A stretch of 24,020 nt of DNA from CAYUBI01 sp964443005 (GCA_964443005.1 CAYUBI010000023.1:1-24020); one strand, 5' to 3'; shown: positions 14,547 to 22,257, counted from the stretch's first letter. Numbers and translations: made by a program. The notes: generated by a model not told the origin, from the letters alone.

Positions 14547-15656
14547 CTATTTGTAATAAATTTTAGGTGGCTCAATTCCATTAAAATGAGTACTATAAGC
14601 AATTGTATAAGCCCCAGCATTCATAAAATACAACCGATCTTTTTCGCTTAAGGTTTCAGGTAAGAGATACTGCTCATACATGATATCTACACTATCACAG
14701 GAAGGCCCAGCAATTGTATACTCAATTTTAGGATCGTTTTCTTTTTCCGTAAGAATTTCATATCCGAAATTCTCAATACTTTCCATGAGACCATGGAAAA
14801 CGCCAATATCCGTATACACCCACGCTTCTTTCAATCGAACTGTCGTTAAAATAACTTCACCAACCAATACACCAGCATCCCCAACTAATGATCTCCCTGG
14901 TTCTACGAAAATTCGCAATTGTGGATACCCTCCAAAATAATCCTGAACCGATTGATTAATAATATTGATAATATCCAAAGCTTCAGGTATTTCCTTTAAA
15001 TGTTGAACAGGAAATCCACCACCTAAATTAACCATCTGAAGCGTAATGTCATGTTTTTTTAAATTGCGAAACACATCCGATGTTTTCAAAAGAGCTTCTT
15101 TCCAAATATATTTATTATAACACTGCGACCCAACATGAAAAGAAATCCCATAAGGAACTAACCCCAACTCCTTAACCTTCAAAGCCAAATGAACACAATC
15201 CTCCATTGTAGCTCCAAATTTTCGCGTTAGCGGCCAATCTGCATCATGATCTGTCATTTCTAATCGAATATACACATTTGCACCCGGAGCATGTTGAGAG
15301 AGCTTAAGGACTTCATTCATAGCATCAGCAACAAACAAACGAATTCCTTTTTGATATGCCCATACAATATCCTTAGCTTTTTTAATTGTATTACCAAAAC
15401 TAACACGATCTGGCGTTACATATTTCAACACTAGCTTCATTTCATTAACAGATGCACAATCAAATGACGAACCCAACTGCGCTAATCTCTTAATAATGCG
15501 TTCCTCAGAATTAGCTTTAACTGCATAATACAAGTCACAACGATGAATATTTTCTTTATACAATCGATAATTAGCTTCAATTTTAGAAACATCCAATAAC
15601 AAAAAAGGTGTTTCGTAACTACGCATCAATTCAATCAACTCTGGGGTCAATTTCAT
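14547..15656 (-). CDS. Ornithine/lysine/arginine decarboxylase-like enzyme, PLP fold type III
   Basis: This cytoplasmic PLP enzyme has the alanine-racemase-like barrel and is likely to decarboxylate ornithine or lysine to putrescine or cadaverine. Lys47 in YYAVKAN binds PLP. FHVGSQ and GGGFP line the cofactor site, EPGR binds phosphate, and GPSCDSVD carries the catalytic Cys-Asp contributed across the dimer interface. At 369 residues it is the compact bacterial form, intact from MKLTPELI to the end. Substrate choice between ornithine and lysine cannot be read safely. AAGGAGCTTGTT precedes the ATG. It lies 36 nt behind the SemiSWEET gene and shares its transcript. Confidence 0.9.
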   Translation of the reverse strand: MKLTPELIELMRSYETPFLLLDVSKIEANYRLYKENIHRCDLYYAVKANSEERIIKRLAQLGSSFDCASVNEMKLVLKYVTPDRVSFGNTIKKAKDIVWAYQKGIRLFVADAMNEVLKLSQHAPGANVYIRLEMTDHDADWPLTRKFGATMEDCVHLALKVKELGLVPYGISFHVGSQCYNKYIWKEALLKTSDVFRNLKKHDITLQMVNLGGGFPVQHLKEIPEALDIINIINQSVQDYFGGYPQLRIFVEPGRSLVGDAGVLVGEVILTTVRLKEAWVYTDIGVFHGLMESIENFGYEILTEKENDPKIEYTIAGPSCDSVDIMYEQYLLPETLSEKDRLYFMNAGAYTIAYSTHFNGIEPPKIYYK

Positions 15657-15692
15657 AACAAGCTCCTTATCAAATAAAATTGTCGCTGAACG

Positions 15693-15950
15693 TCATTCAG
15701 GATATTTTAGCTTTAACACAAGCAACGTAACCGCAAACACAAAAGTAACGGTATTCGCAACAATAATGGGCAACGACTGAATGAGAAGCCCATAAAGCAA
15801 CCACAAACTAATACCTGCTGCAAACAATAAATACATGAATAACGACATATCACCTGCAGACTTTGACTTCACTGTTTTAATAACTTGAGGAATCAAAGAA
15901 ACAGTTGTTAATGCACCTGCTACCATACCCAACAATGTAATCGTATTCAT
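15693..15950 (-). CDS. SemiSWEET (PQ-loop, MtN3-like) transporter
   Basis: This 85-residue protein has three membrane helices, the size and shape of a bacterial SemiSWEET that works as a homodimer. SLIPQVIKTVKSKSAGDMS carries the PQ motif (Pro21-Gln22) and the loop after helix 1. MYLLFAAGISLWLLYGL is helix 2, and a third helix ends in LLVLKLKYPE. Characterised SemiSWEETs move small sugars by facilitated diffusion, but substrates of most are unknown. Being first in an operon with an amino-acid decarboxylase, it could carry something other than sugar. That is inference only. AAAGGATGTT precedes the ATG. Confidence 0.88.
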   Translation of the reverse strand: MNTITLLGMVAGALTTVSLIPQVIKTVKSKSAGDMSLFMYLLFAAGISLWLLYGLLIQSLPIIVANTVTFVFAVTLLVLKLKYPE

Positions 15951-15975
15951 AACATCCTTTCTTAATAAGGCCGTT

Positions 15976-16004
15976 ATTGTAACACCTTCCAGTTCTCATG
16001 ATAA
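15976..16004 (-). promoter_or_regulatory. Promoter of the SemiSWEET-decarboxylase operon
   Basis: On the minus strand TTATCA (16004-15999), a 17-bp spacer and TACAAT (15981-15976) predict a start near 15969, about 19 nt before the SemiSWEET ATG. It is back to back with the tRNA promoter. Confidence 0.5.
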
Positions 16005-16027
16005 GCGGACATTTTCAATCAAAGCAG

Positions 16028-16056
16028 TTGAAAAAAAATGCTATTCGCTCTAAGAT
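16028..16056 (+). promoter_or_regulatory. Promoter of tRNA-Leu and probably uppP
   Basis: TTGAAA (16028-16033), a 17-bp spacer and TAAGAT (16051-16056) place the start near 16063, only about 4 nt before the mature 5' end of the tRNA. Confidence 0.65.
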
Positions 16057-16066
16057 AGAAATACTT

Positions 16067-16155
16067 GCCGCGGTGGTGGAATTGGTAGACACGCTAGACT
16101 CAGAATCTAGTGGTTATTATCGACTGTGCTGGTTCGAGTCCAGTCCGCGGCACCA
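16067..16155 (+). tRNA. tRNA-Leu (anticodon CAG)
   Basis: The acceptor stem GCCGCGG pairs with CCGCGGC (16145-16151), followed by discriminator A and an encoded CCA end (16153-16155). The anticodon stem CTAGA/TCTAG frames loop CTCAGAA, giving anticodon CAG, which reads CUG leucine codons. GCTGG-TTCGAGT-CCAGT is the T-arm. The D-loop AATTGGTAGACAC and the long variable arm are characteristic of class II (leucine) tRNAs. The 89-nt gene is complete. Confidence 0.96.
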
Positions 16156-16174
16156 TATTTTTATAGGAAAACTT

Positions 16175-16963
16175 ATGAATCTAGTTCAAACTATCATTTA
16201 CGGTGTTGTTCAAGGTGTTGGCGAATTCCTTCCTATTTCCAGCTCAGCTCATCTAGTAGCAATTCCACAAATTTTTGGATGGCAAGACCCAGGGCTTGCA
16301 TTTGATGTTGCTCTACATATCGGAACACTCGTAGCCGTAATATCCTTTTTTTGGAAAGATTGGATTAACCTAATAAAATCAGGAATCAAGGGAACTAAAA
16401 CCGTTCAGGGGAAATTGTTTTGGTATATTGTCATTGCATCAATTCCAGGTGCCATCGTTGGAAAATTATTAGAAAAAAAAGCAGAAACCATTTTTCGCAA
16501 TATTCAACTGATTGGAATAATGTTAATTATGATGGGCATACTTCTATATTTTGTTGATAAATATGGAAAAAAAATGGTTAATATCGACAAAATTGGACTT
16601 AAAAAAAGTTTTCTAATTGGGATTTCGCAAGCACTCGCTATTATTCCAGGAGTTTCTCGATCAGGAATAACCATGACAACTGGATTGTTATTAGGTCTGA
16701 CACGCGAAAGTGCAGCTCGTTTTTCATTTTTATTATCAACACCGATTATTTTGGGCGCAGGTATATTAAAATTTAAAGCAATTCTTCACACACCTCATAC
16801 TGAAATTCCACTTGTTATTCTCGGAGTTATTATTGCTGCAATCACTGGATTTATTAGTATCAAATTTTTGTTATCGTATTTAAAAACTAATGGTTATGGA
16901 ATTTTTGTTATTTATCGTATCATTGTTGGAGTTGCATTAATCGGGATTTCATTCACACACTAA
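16175..16963 (+). CDS. uppP: Undecaprenyl-diphosphatase (bacitracin-resistance type)
   Basis: This integral membrane phosphatase regenerates undecaprenyl phosphate, the lipid carrier for peptidoglycan and other envelope polymers. The frame stays open upstream through the tRNA, but the coding start is ATG 16175 (MNLVQTIIYGVVQG) with AGGAAAA before it, giving 262 residues. EFLPISSSAHL (17-27) and PGVSRSG with its phosphate-binding Arg are the two family motifs. About eight hydrophobic segments follow the usual layout. The start lies 19 nt after the CCA end of tRNA-Leu with no separate promoter visible, so the mRNA is probably released by tRNA processing. Confidence 0.95.
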   Translation: MNLVQTIIYGVVQGVGEFLPISSSAHLVAIPQIFGWQDPGLAFDVALHIGTLVAVISFFWKDWINLIKSGIKGTKTVQGKLFWYIVIASIPGAIVGKLLEKKAETIFRNIQLIGIMLIMMGILLYFVDKYGKKMVNIDKIGLKKSFLIGISQALAIIPGVSRSGITMTTGLLLGLTRESAARFSFLLSTPIILGAGILKFKAILHTPHTEIPLVILGVIIAAITGFISIKFLLSYLKTNGYGIFVIYRIIVGVALIGISFTH

Positions 16964-16993
16964 TTGAAATTCAACTGAATTCTATTTAACAAA

Positions 16994-17024
16994 GCACTGC
17001 AAATTTTTTACTAATCTGCAGTGC
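16994..17024 (-). terminator. Stem-loop at the end of the PilZ-like gene, possible terminator
   Basis: GCACTGCA (16994-17001) and TGCAGTGC (17017-17024) form a perfect 8-bp stem with a 15-base loop that contains the PilZ-like gene's stop codon. Read on the minus strand the stem is followed by TTTGTT, a weak uridine tract. It may also slow transcripts coming from uppP. Confidence 0.45.
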
Positions 17025-17553
17025 CCATTACATACACTTGCTCGTGAACAATAACATCATAAGGCAATGATTCATTTAGTCGCAACACAAAACATCCCAT
17101 TTGCATGCGAATCAACTCTCCAGAAACAGGAATCACACGTTGGTCATGCAAGCGAATACGACCTTGGCATGGAAACAACATTTTTCCATTCTGTCCTGGA
17201 AAAAAGCGAATAATCCAGTTATCAACAGACTGAACAGCGTAGGCCTGATTGCCAATGGTTAAAGTCGTGCCTGAATCTAATTGTGTATAATCATGCGGAA
17301 TTTCCTGAGTTGTAGTAAACACCAACTGCCCAACTTCAGTTCCCAAATATTTGGCAACAACAGACAACGGTTTTTGAAATCGTTTGACTAACAATCCTTC
17401 AATAGGTTGTGCAAATACGATTTGTTTAGTCTCAACAGCAAAATGAATTCCGCGTTCAGCTAAATCAACAATATTAAAAGCTTCATTTTCAATAATGAGT
17501 TTGGGACAATCTTGTAAAGAAAACTGAACACGATGATGTTCGCGACTAGTCAT
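17011..17553 (-). CDS. PilZ-like domain protein
   Basis: This 180-residue protein has no signal peptide or membrane segment. Near the N-terminus SREHHRVQF gives an R-x-x-x-R element (Arg4, Arg8), and DLAERG lies about 22 residues on. These sit where PilZ domains carry RxxxR and (D/N)xSxxG for cyclic-di-GMP, though Ser is replaced by Ala. The C-terminal half (CQGRIRLHDQRVIPVSGELIR then GCFVLRL) has the alternating beta pattern of a PilZ barrel. A double or YcgR-like arrangement is possible. Its closeness to motA and motB would suit a regulator of motor or surface behaviour, but binding of cyclic-di-GMP is not assured. AAGGTAGG lies upstream of the ATG. Confidence 0.55.
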   Translation of the reverse strand: MTSREHHRVQFSLQDCPKLIIENEAFNIVDLAERGIHFAVETKQIVFAQPIEGLLVKRFQKPLSVVAKYLGTEVGQLVFTTTQEIPHDYTQLDSGTTLTIGNQAYAVQSVDNWIIRFFPGQNGKMLFPCQGRIRLHDQRVIPVSGELIRMQMGCFVLRLNESLPYDVIVHEQVYVMGTAD

Positions 17554-17596
17554 AACAGTTAAACCTACCTTCTCTTTTACATTTCATTTAAGTTAA

Positions 17597-17625
17597 ACTA
17601 TACCAAAAAATTTAGCATTGAGCAA
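17597..17625 (-). promoter_or_regulatory. Promoter of the PilZ-like gene
   Basis: On the minus strand TTGCTC (17625-17620), a 17-bp spacer and TATAGT (17602-17597) with an extended TGG. The start would be near 17590, about 37 nt before the start codon. Confidence 0.55.
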
Positions 17626-17636
17626 ACAATTATTCC

Positions 17637-17670
17637 TTACCGAAGCACGATTCTAATGTTACAATTAGAA
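17637..17670 (+). promoter_or_regulatory. Promoter and overlapping inverted repeat before the GH5-like lipoprotein gene
   Basis: TTACCG (17637-17642), 17 bp and TACAAT (17660-17665) would start transcription at about 17672, right at ATG 17673, so the message would be leaderless. TTCTAAT (17651-17657) and ATTAGAA (17664-17670) form a perfect 7-bp inverted repeat with a 6-base centre that covers the -10, a candidate operator. Confidence 0.45.
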
Positions 17671-17672
17671 TA

Positions 17673-18764
17673 ATGCAAAAATCGTCTTGGATTATTTTTT
17701 TAGGATGTATGTGCGGACTCATCCTATTCATATCGTGTAAAAAAGAAGCAACTTCCTTTACAGTGGCAAAACTAAAACCATTTCCAGTTACTATCACAGT
17801 TACTGGCAACAAAATGATTGACGAAAAAGGCACTGAAGTTATTTTGCATGGACTGTGTGCTATGGATCCACTCTATCAATCCTATGTTACTACACCCAAA
17901 TCACCTTCATTTGATACTCACGTTATTCGCTGGGACGAGAAATACTATCAAACTATGGCAGAATGGGGTGCAACTGTTGTACGCCTGCCAATTTCGCCGA
18001 AATATGTTCGTCAATTTGGCTATCAAAAAACACTCAAAATTTTGGATCAATCCATTAACTGGATCACTCAAAACCGAATGTACGTAATGATTGACTATGA
18101 TACAGTTAGCTATCCTCCGACACATGAATCAAGTACTGCAAACGAAAAACTACATTATGCCACAAATACTGAATATCACCGTTTTTGGAAAACCATTGCT
18201 AAACATTATCGTAACAATCCATATATACCTTTTTATGAATTAATTGACGAAGTAATGTTTCCCACATTTACTACAACCAATGCAATTACTCATTATGTTG
18301 TTTCTGAAGATTGGAATGCATGGGCAAATTCTACAACTGCCCTTATCACTGAACTACATAAGTATTCACCCAGCGTTAATATATTAATTTCTGGGATAGC
18401 TGGTTCATATGACCTATCCTTTGTAGCGCAGAACCCGATTACAAACAACTCCACAGTTTATGCAGTGAAAACTTATCCAGCCAGTAGCCAATATCTGGGA
18501 TGGGAAAACGCATACGGAAATATTAAAAAAACAAATCCTGTTTTTGTGACTCAATTAGGATTTACTATGTCTGGAGATTTATCAGAAGACAATTATATTA
18601 ATGGTGTCTTGTTTCGAAATGATATTATGAATTACCTTGAAAATCGTCACATCAGCTGGATTGCCTGTTGTTTTTCAAGTACCGAATCCCCTGCTCTTTT
18701 AAGTAACAAACGCTACTTACCAACAATTCCAGGACAGTTTTTTAAAATTCAATTACAAAAATAG
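17673..18764 (+). CDS. GH5-like (cellulase-fold) lipoprotein with altered catalytic residues
   Basis: This 363-residue protein starts with a lipoprotein signal (hydrophobic IIFLGCMCGLILFISC, lipidated Cys22). The rest resembles the (beta/alpha)8 barrel of glycoside hydrolase family 5: ILHGLCAMDP near the start, WGATVVRLPIS (98-108), MYVMIDY (136-142), FYELIDEV (187-194) where family members read NEP, and VFVTQLGF (290-297) where they read (T/G)EFG. The acid/base Glu193 is kept, but the neighbouring Asn is Asp192 and the nucleophile Glu is Gln294 (CAA at 18552-18554). Hydrolase activity is therefore doubtful. A glycan-binding or retuned role is possible. No ribosome binding site is seen before the ATG. 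It lies upstream of motA on the same strand with a 60-nt gap. Confidence 0.72.
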   Translation: MQKSSWIIFLGCMCGLILFISCKKEATSFTVAKLKPFPVTITVTGNKMIDEKGTEVILHGLCAMDPLYQSYVTTPKSPSFDTHVIRWDEKYYQTMAEWGATVVRLPISPKYVRQFGYQKTLKILDQSINWITQNRMYVMIDYDTVSYPPTHESSTANEKLHYATNTEYHRFWKTIAKHYRNNPYIPFYELIDEVMFPTFTTTNAITHYVVSEDWNAWANSTTALITELHKYSPSVNILISGIAGSYDLSFVAQNPITNNSTVYAVKTYPASSQYLGWENAYGNIKKTNPVFVTQLGFTMSGDLSEDNYINGVLFRNDIMNYLENRHISWIACCFSSTESPALLSNKRYLPTIPGQFFKIQLQK

Positions 18765-18784
18765 CTGGTCAAAACTGATTTTTT

Positions 18785-18793
18785 TGATATGAT
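18785..18793 (+). promoter_or_regulatory. Extended -10 promoter before motA
   Basis: TGATATGAT contains TATGAT (18788-18793) with the TGn extension. TGGTCA at 18766-18771 is a weak -35 at 16 bp. The start would be near 18800, leaving a leader of about 25 nt that holds AGGGGG (18811-18816), the ribosome binding site of motA. Confidence 0.4.
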
Positions 18794-18824
18794 TGAAATA
18801 GAGTTTTCACAGGGGGTTTGTTAA

Positions 18825-19625
18825 ATGGATAAAAAAGCAACTATTCTTTTTCTACTTTTTGGCTTCGCATTCCTTTTACTTGCGTTTGTGGAAGAAGGTG
18901 GAAAACCCTTAACACTTTTAGCACCTACAGCAGCAATGATCGTTTTTGGAGGAACTATCGGTGCAGTGGGCGTTGCTTTTCCGTTTGAAGAACTTAAACA
19001 TCTTAAAAAAGCATTAGGTGTAATTTTTAATTTTAAACCCAAGAACTTAATGAAAGAAATAGATATTATCAAAAACCTGTCTGCTAAAACACGTCGTGAA
19101 GGTTTATTAAGTTTAGAAAATGAGCTAAAAACAACTGAAGACCCCTTTTTACGAAAAGGGCTACAATTGATGATTGATGGTATAGATAAAGATACACTTG
19201 AAGCAATTCTTGAAAATGATCTGGCATTAACTCAAACTCGGCATAAAGTGGCCTGTGAAATCATGGAAGCTGCAGGCGGGTATTCCCCAACAATGGGGGT
19301 AGTTGGCACAGTTATGGGCTTAATTTCGGTTTTAAGTAACTTAGAAAATCCCTCAGAATTAGGCCGTTCAATTGCTCTTGCATTTATTGCAACACTATAT
19401 GGTGTTGCTTTTGCCAATCTAGTTTATTTACCATTAGGCGCAAAGCTGAAAGCTTTTGATAAAATTAACACGTATGAAAAACAATTTATGATCGAAAGTA
19501 TCTTACTTTTGCATGAAGGAACACCTACTACGCTCATTGAAGAAAAGCTTAAAAGCTATCTCCATGGAACTGAACAAATAGAATACGAACAACACAAAAA
19601 ACATGAAAAAACAGCAGCAACCTGA
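18825..19625 (+). CDS. motA: Flagellar motor stator protein MotA
   Basis: MotA is the membrane subunit of the MotA5-MotB2 stator that uses ion flow to turn the flagellar motor. It has 266 residues. Two helices lie at the N-terminus (ATILFLLFGFAFLLLAFVEE and LAPTAAMIVFGGTIGAVGVAF). A cytoplasmic loop holds the charged motor-facing region around TRREGLLSLENEL. The conserved pair of helices follows, with GGYSPTMGVVGTVMGLI and AFIATLYGVAFANLVYLPLGAKLK. The family Pro residues are present in these stretches. The gene overlaps motB by 23 nt. The C-terminal tail is rich in Glu, His and Lys. No other flagellar gene is in the window. Confidence 0.92.
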   Translation: MDKKATILFLLFGFAFLLLAFVEEGGKPLTLLAPTAAMIVFGGTIGAVGVAFPFEELKHLKKALGVIFNFKPKNLMKEIDIIKNLSAKTRREGLLSLENELKTTEDPFLRKGLQLMIDGIDKDTLEAILENDLALTQTRHKVACEIMEAAGGYSPTMGVVGTVMGLISVLSNLENPSELGRSIALAFIATLYGVAFANLVYLPLGAKLKAFDKINTYEKQFMIESILLLHEGTPTTLIEEKLKSYLHGTEQIEYEQHKKHEKTAAT

Positions 19626-20370
19626 AAAAGCACCTAATCACGAACGATGGTTACTTACTTATGCTGATTTAATCACTCTTTTACTCACATTTTTTATTGT
19701 TCTATATTCAATGAGTTCAGTTGATGCAGGCAGATACAAAGTTTTGTCTGAATCTGTAAAAGTAGCGCTTGGAAATAATAGTGGAAACATCAGCCCATTT
19801 GAAGGTGGCTCAATTACACCCTTTCAAGAATCACAAGATTTTCATGATAATCCCAATCAAAATACTGAACCAATGCAAAAAAAAATTGAAGAATACACCA
19901 TTGAACAAGAACAAAAAGCCATTACAGACTTTATTGAAAAGAACCAACTTGGAAACGCAATGGAAACTCAAATAGAAGAACGTGGACTCACAGTTCGGCT
20001 ATCTGATTCTATGATTTTTGATGCAGGACAAGCAGAAATCAAACCTGCAGCGATTATCAAACTCATTGCGCTAGGCAAACTTCTCAACAAAGTTTCCAAT
20101 TATTTACGCATTGAAGGTCACTCGGATAATCTTCCTATTCATACACTATTTTACAACTCCAACTGGCAACTTTCTGGAGCACGCGCAACAAATATTGTTG
20201 AATTACTCATTCGTCAAGCTAATGTAGCACCTCAACGTATTTCAGGTGTAGCTTATGGCGAATACCGCCCAATTGCTTCAAATACAACAGCAATTGGGCG
20301 ACAAAAAAATCGACGCGTTGATATTGTTATAATGAGCACAAAATATAGCGGTATGGAAATTGTAAAATAA
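19603..20370 (+). CDS. motB: Flagellar motor stator protein MotB
   Basis: MotB has 255 residues, with one membrane helix and a periplasmic peptidoglycan-binding OmpA-like domain, and pairs with MotA. TYADLITLLLTFFIVLYSMS contains the essential channel aspartate, Asp22. A linker of about 85 residues follows, including an acidic and Gln-rich helix where the plug would lie. The OmpA-like domain starts near residue 125 and shows IEGHSDNLP, WQLSGARATNIVELL and the closing GRQKNRRVDIVI. The start codon ATG 19603 sits inside motA with only a poor ribosome binding site, so translation is probably coupled. Proton rather than sodium use is suggested by the YADLITLLL context but not proven. Confidence 0.93.
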   Translation: MKKQQQPEKAPNHERWLLTYADLITLLLTFFIVLYSMSSVDAGRYKVLSESVKVALGNNSGNISPFEGGSITPFQESQDFHDNPNQNTEPMQKKIEEYTIEQEQKAITDFIEKNQLGNAMETQIEERGLTVRLSDSMIFDAGQAEIKPAAIIKLIALGKLLNKVSNYLRIEGHSDNLPIHTLFYNSNWQLSGARATNIVELLIRQANVAPQRISGVAYGEYRPIASNTTAIGRQKNRRVDIVIMSTKYSGMEIVK

Positions 20371-20372
20371 TA

Positions 20373-20406
20373 AAAATTAGGATTCCTTATAAAAACCTAG
20401 TTTTCT
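20373..20406. terminator. Weak bidirectional hairpin between motB and accA
   Basis: AAAATTAGG and CCTAGTTTT pair at 8 of 9 positions around a 13- to 16-base loop in the 6-nt gap and the end of accA. Read on the minus strand it is followed by TTATTATTTT. It could help end both convergent transcripts, but the stem is short and AT-rich. Confidence 0.3.
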
Positions 20407-21336
20407 AAAACGATCATACCGATCATGAACAATTTTCGTAGCATTCCACTTAACCATTGTCTTTAATTCATTCCGCAAATATAGTGTTATATTTTGCGCT
20501 GCTAATGCTGCATTCGTATGTGCGCCGCCAACAGGCTCAGGAATAATTGCATCTACCACTTTTAATTCAAGCAACTTTGTTGACGTTAATCCCAATTGTT
20601 GAGCAGCAATACCTGCTTTAGCCGAATCTCGCCATAAAATAGATGCACAACCTTCTGGCGAAATCACGGAATATATTGCATATTGCAACATTGCAACTTT
20701 ATTTCCAACAGCAATGCCTAAAGCCCCCCCACTGCCACCTTCTCCAATTACAATACTAATTACAGGGACAGTGAGACCTGACATTTCCCGCAAATTTCGA
20801 GCAATGGCTTCAGCTTGTCCTCGTTCTTCTGCACCAATTCCAGGATAAGCTCCAATTGTGTCAATAAATGTAATAATCGGACGCCGAAACTTTTCTGCTA
20901 GCTGCATTAAACGTAGAGCTTTGCGATAACCTTCTGGATTAGCCATGCCAAAATTACGAAATACATTTTCCTTAGTATTTTTACCGCGCTGCTGTCCAAT
21001 AATCATTACAGGTAATTCATCCAATTTTGCAATCCCACCTACCATTGCTTTATCATCGCCATAAACACGATCCCCATGCATTTCAATAAAATCCGTAAAT
21101 ATTAAAGGCACATAATCCAAAAAAGTTGGGCGTTCTTGATGACGCGCCAATTGAACAATTTGAATTGGTTCTAAATTACGAAAAATTTTTTCTTTTAAAG
21201 TTTCAGCACGCTTAATCATATTCCCTATTTCTATTTCTAAATCAATATGATTATTTTTTGATATTTGCTTAAGTTCTTCAATCTTTTGATATAATTCACT
21301 AATCGGCTTTTCAAATTCCAACACCACTTTGGCCAT
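20377..21336 (-). CDS. accA: Acetyl-CoA carboxylase, carboxyltransferase subunit alpha
   Basis: AccA is the alpha half of the carboxyltransferase that, with AccD, moves the carboxyl group from carboxybiotin to acetyl-CoA to make malonyl-CoA, the first step of fatty acid synthesis. The 319 residues match the family. The N-terminal helices (LEFEKPISELYQKIEEL) come first, then TFLDYVPLIFTDFIEMHGDR, GQQRGKNTKENVFRNFGMA, FIDTIGAYPG, GEGGSGGALGIAVGN (oxyanion loop) and SPEGCASILWRD. AAGGAGAT precedes the ATG. It follows accD after 14 nt, one transcript. The biotin carboxylase and carrier genes are not in the window. Confidence 0.97.
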   Translation of the reverse strand: MAKVVLEFEKPISELYQKIEELKQISKNNHIDLEIEIGNMIKRAETLKEKIFRNLEPIQIVQLARHQERPTFLDYVPLIFTDFIEMHGDRVYGDDKAMVGGIAKLDELPVMIIGQQRGKNTKENVFRNFGMANPEGYRKALRLMQLAEKFRRPIITFIDTIGAYPGIGAEERGQAEAIARNLREMSGLTVPVISIVIGEGGSGGALGIAVGNKVAMLQYAIYSVISPEGCASILWRDSAKAGIAAQQLGLTSTKLLELKVVDAIIPEPVGGAHTNAALAAQNITLYLRNELKTMVKWNATKIVHDRYDRFRKLGFYKES

Positions 21337-21350
21337 GGAGTATCTCCTTA

Positions 21351-22202
21351 TTACACAGTTGCAAATTGCAGCATCTGAGTTAAAATCTGTTTCATATCAC
21401 GTCGATGGCACACAAGATCCAACATCCCATGTTCCAACAAATATTCACTACGTTGAAACCCCTTAGGTAATTTTTGACGAATCGTTTGTTCAATGACCCG
21501 TGGGCCAGCAAAACCAATTAAGGCATTCGGTTCTGAAATATTAACATCGCCTAACATTGCAAAAGATGCTGTTGTGCCCCCAGTTGTTGGGTCTAAAAGC
21601 ACAGATATATATAACAGATGTGCATCACTTAATTTCTTAAGCGCAGCTGATGTTTTTGCCATTTGCATCAACGAAATAACGCCCTCTTGCATACGTGCAC
21701 CACCAGATGAAGCCATTAAAATCAAAGACATTTTTTTGGCAATAGCATGTTCGCACGCTCGAGTAATTTTTTCACCAACAACAGAACCCATGCTGCCACC
21801 CATATAACTAAAATCCATTACGCCAATAATAACAGGAATTCCGTTAATTTTTGCTTCGCCAGTTACAACAGCTTCTCGCGTAGTTGACCGTTTATTGGAT
21901 AACTCTATACGCTCATGATACGATTTTAGATCTACAAATTTAAGAAAATCAACAGAAGATAATTTGGAATCGAATTCTTTAAAACTGTCTGCATCTACTG
22001 TAATAGTTAGTCGTTCCTGATAGGTTAAACGAAAATGATGATCACATTTTGGACATACTTTATGGTTTTTTTGAAGTTCGTTATGATATAAAACTTCGCC
22101 ACAACTTAGGCACTTTACCCATAAATCGCCGGGAATATCTAGTTTTTCACGTTCAACAATTTGACGACTCTTTTTTTGCGCAAACCAATCAATAATCGAC
22201 AT
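21351..22202 (-). CDS. accD: Acetyl-CoA carboxylase, carboxyltransferase subunit beta
   Basis: AccD is the beta half of the carboxyltransferase. The frame is open to a TTG at 22229, but ATG 22202 (MSIIDWFAQKKSR) has a perfect AAGGAGG 4 nt upstream and the usual family start, giving 283 residues. A zinc ribbon is formed by Cys31, Cys34, Cys50 and Cys53 (CLSC, CPKC). The crotonase-fold part shows FSYMGGSMGSVVGEK, SSGGARMQEG and TTGGTTASFAMLGD. It is the first gene of the accD-accA operon and is divergent from lgt, with 78 nt between the two start codons. Confidence 0.97.
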   Translation of the reverse strand: MSIIDWFAQKKSRQIVEREKLDIPGDLWVKCLSCGEVLYHNELQKNHKVCPKCDHHFRLTYQERLTITVDADSFKEFDSKLSSVDFLKFVDLKSYHERIELSNKRSTTREAVVTGEAKINGIPVIIGVMDFSYMGGSMGSVVGEKITRACEHAIAKKMSLILMASSGGARMQEGVISLMQMAKTSAALKKLSDAHLLYISVLLDPTTGGTTASFAMLGDVNISEPNALIGFAGPRVIEQTIRQKLPKGFQRSEYLLEHGMLDLVCHRRDMKQILTQMLQFATV

Positions 22203-22257
22203 AAAACCTCCTTGATTAACGCCTAACAAATCTATTTTACCCTAAAATTCTTTTTGC

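Noticed and set aside
15998..16174. N-terminal extension of UppP by 59 residues
   Set aside because: The extension runs through the tRNA-Leu gene. ATG 16175 has a ribosome binding site and the family N-terminus.
18821..19417. Minus-strand open frames opposite motA
   Set aside because: Both are short, antisense to a clear MotA, and have low-complexity products without recognisable domains.
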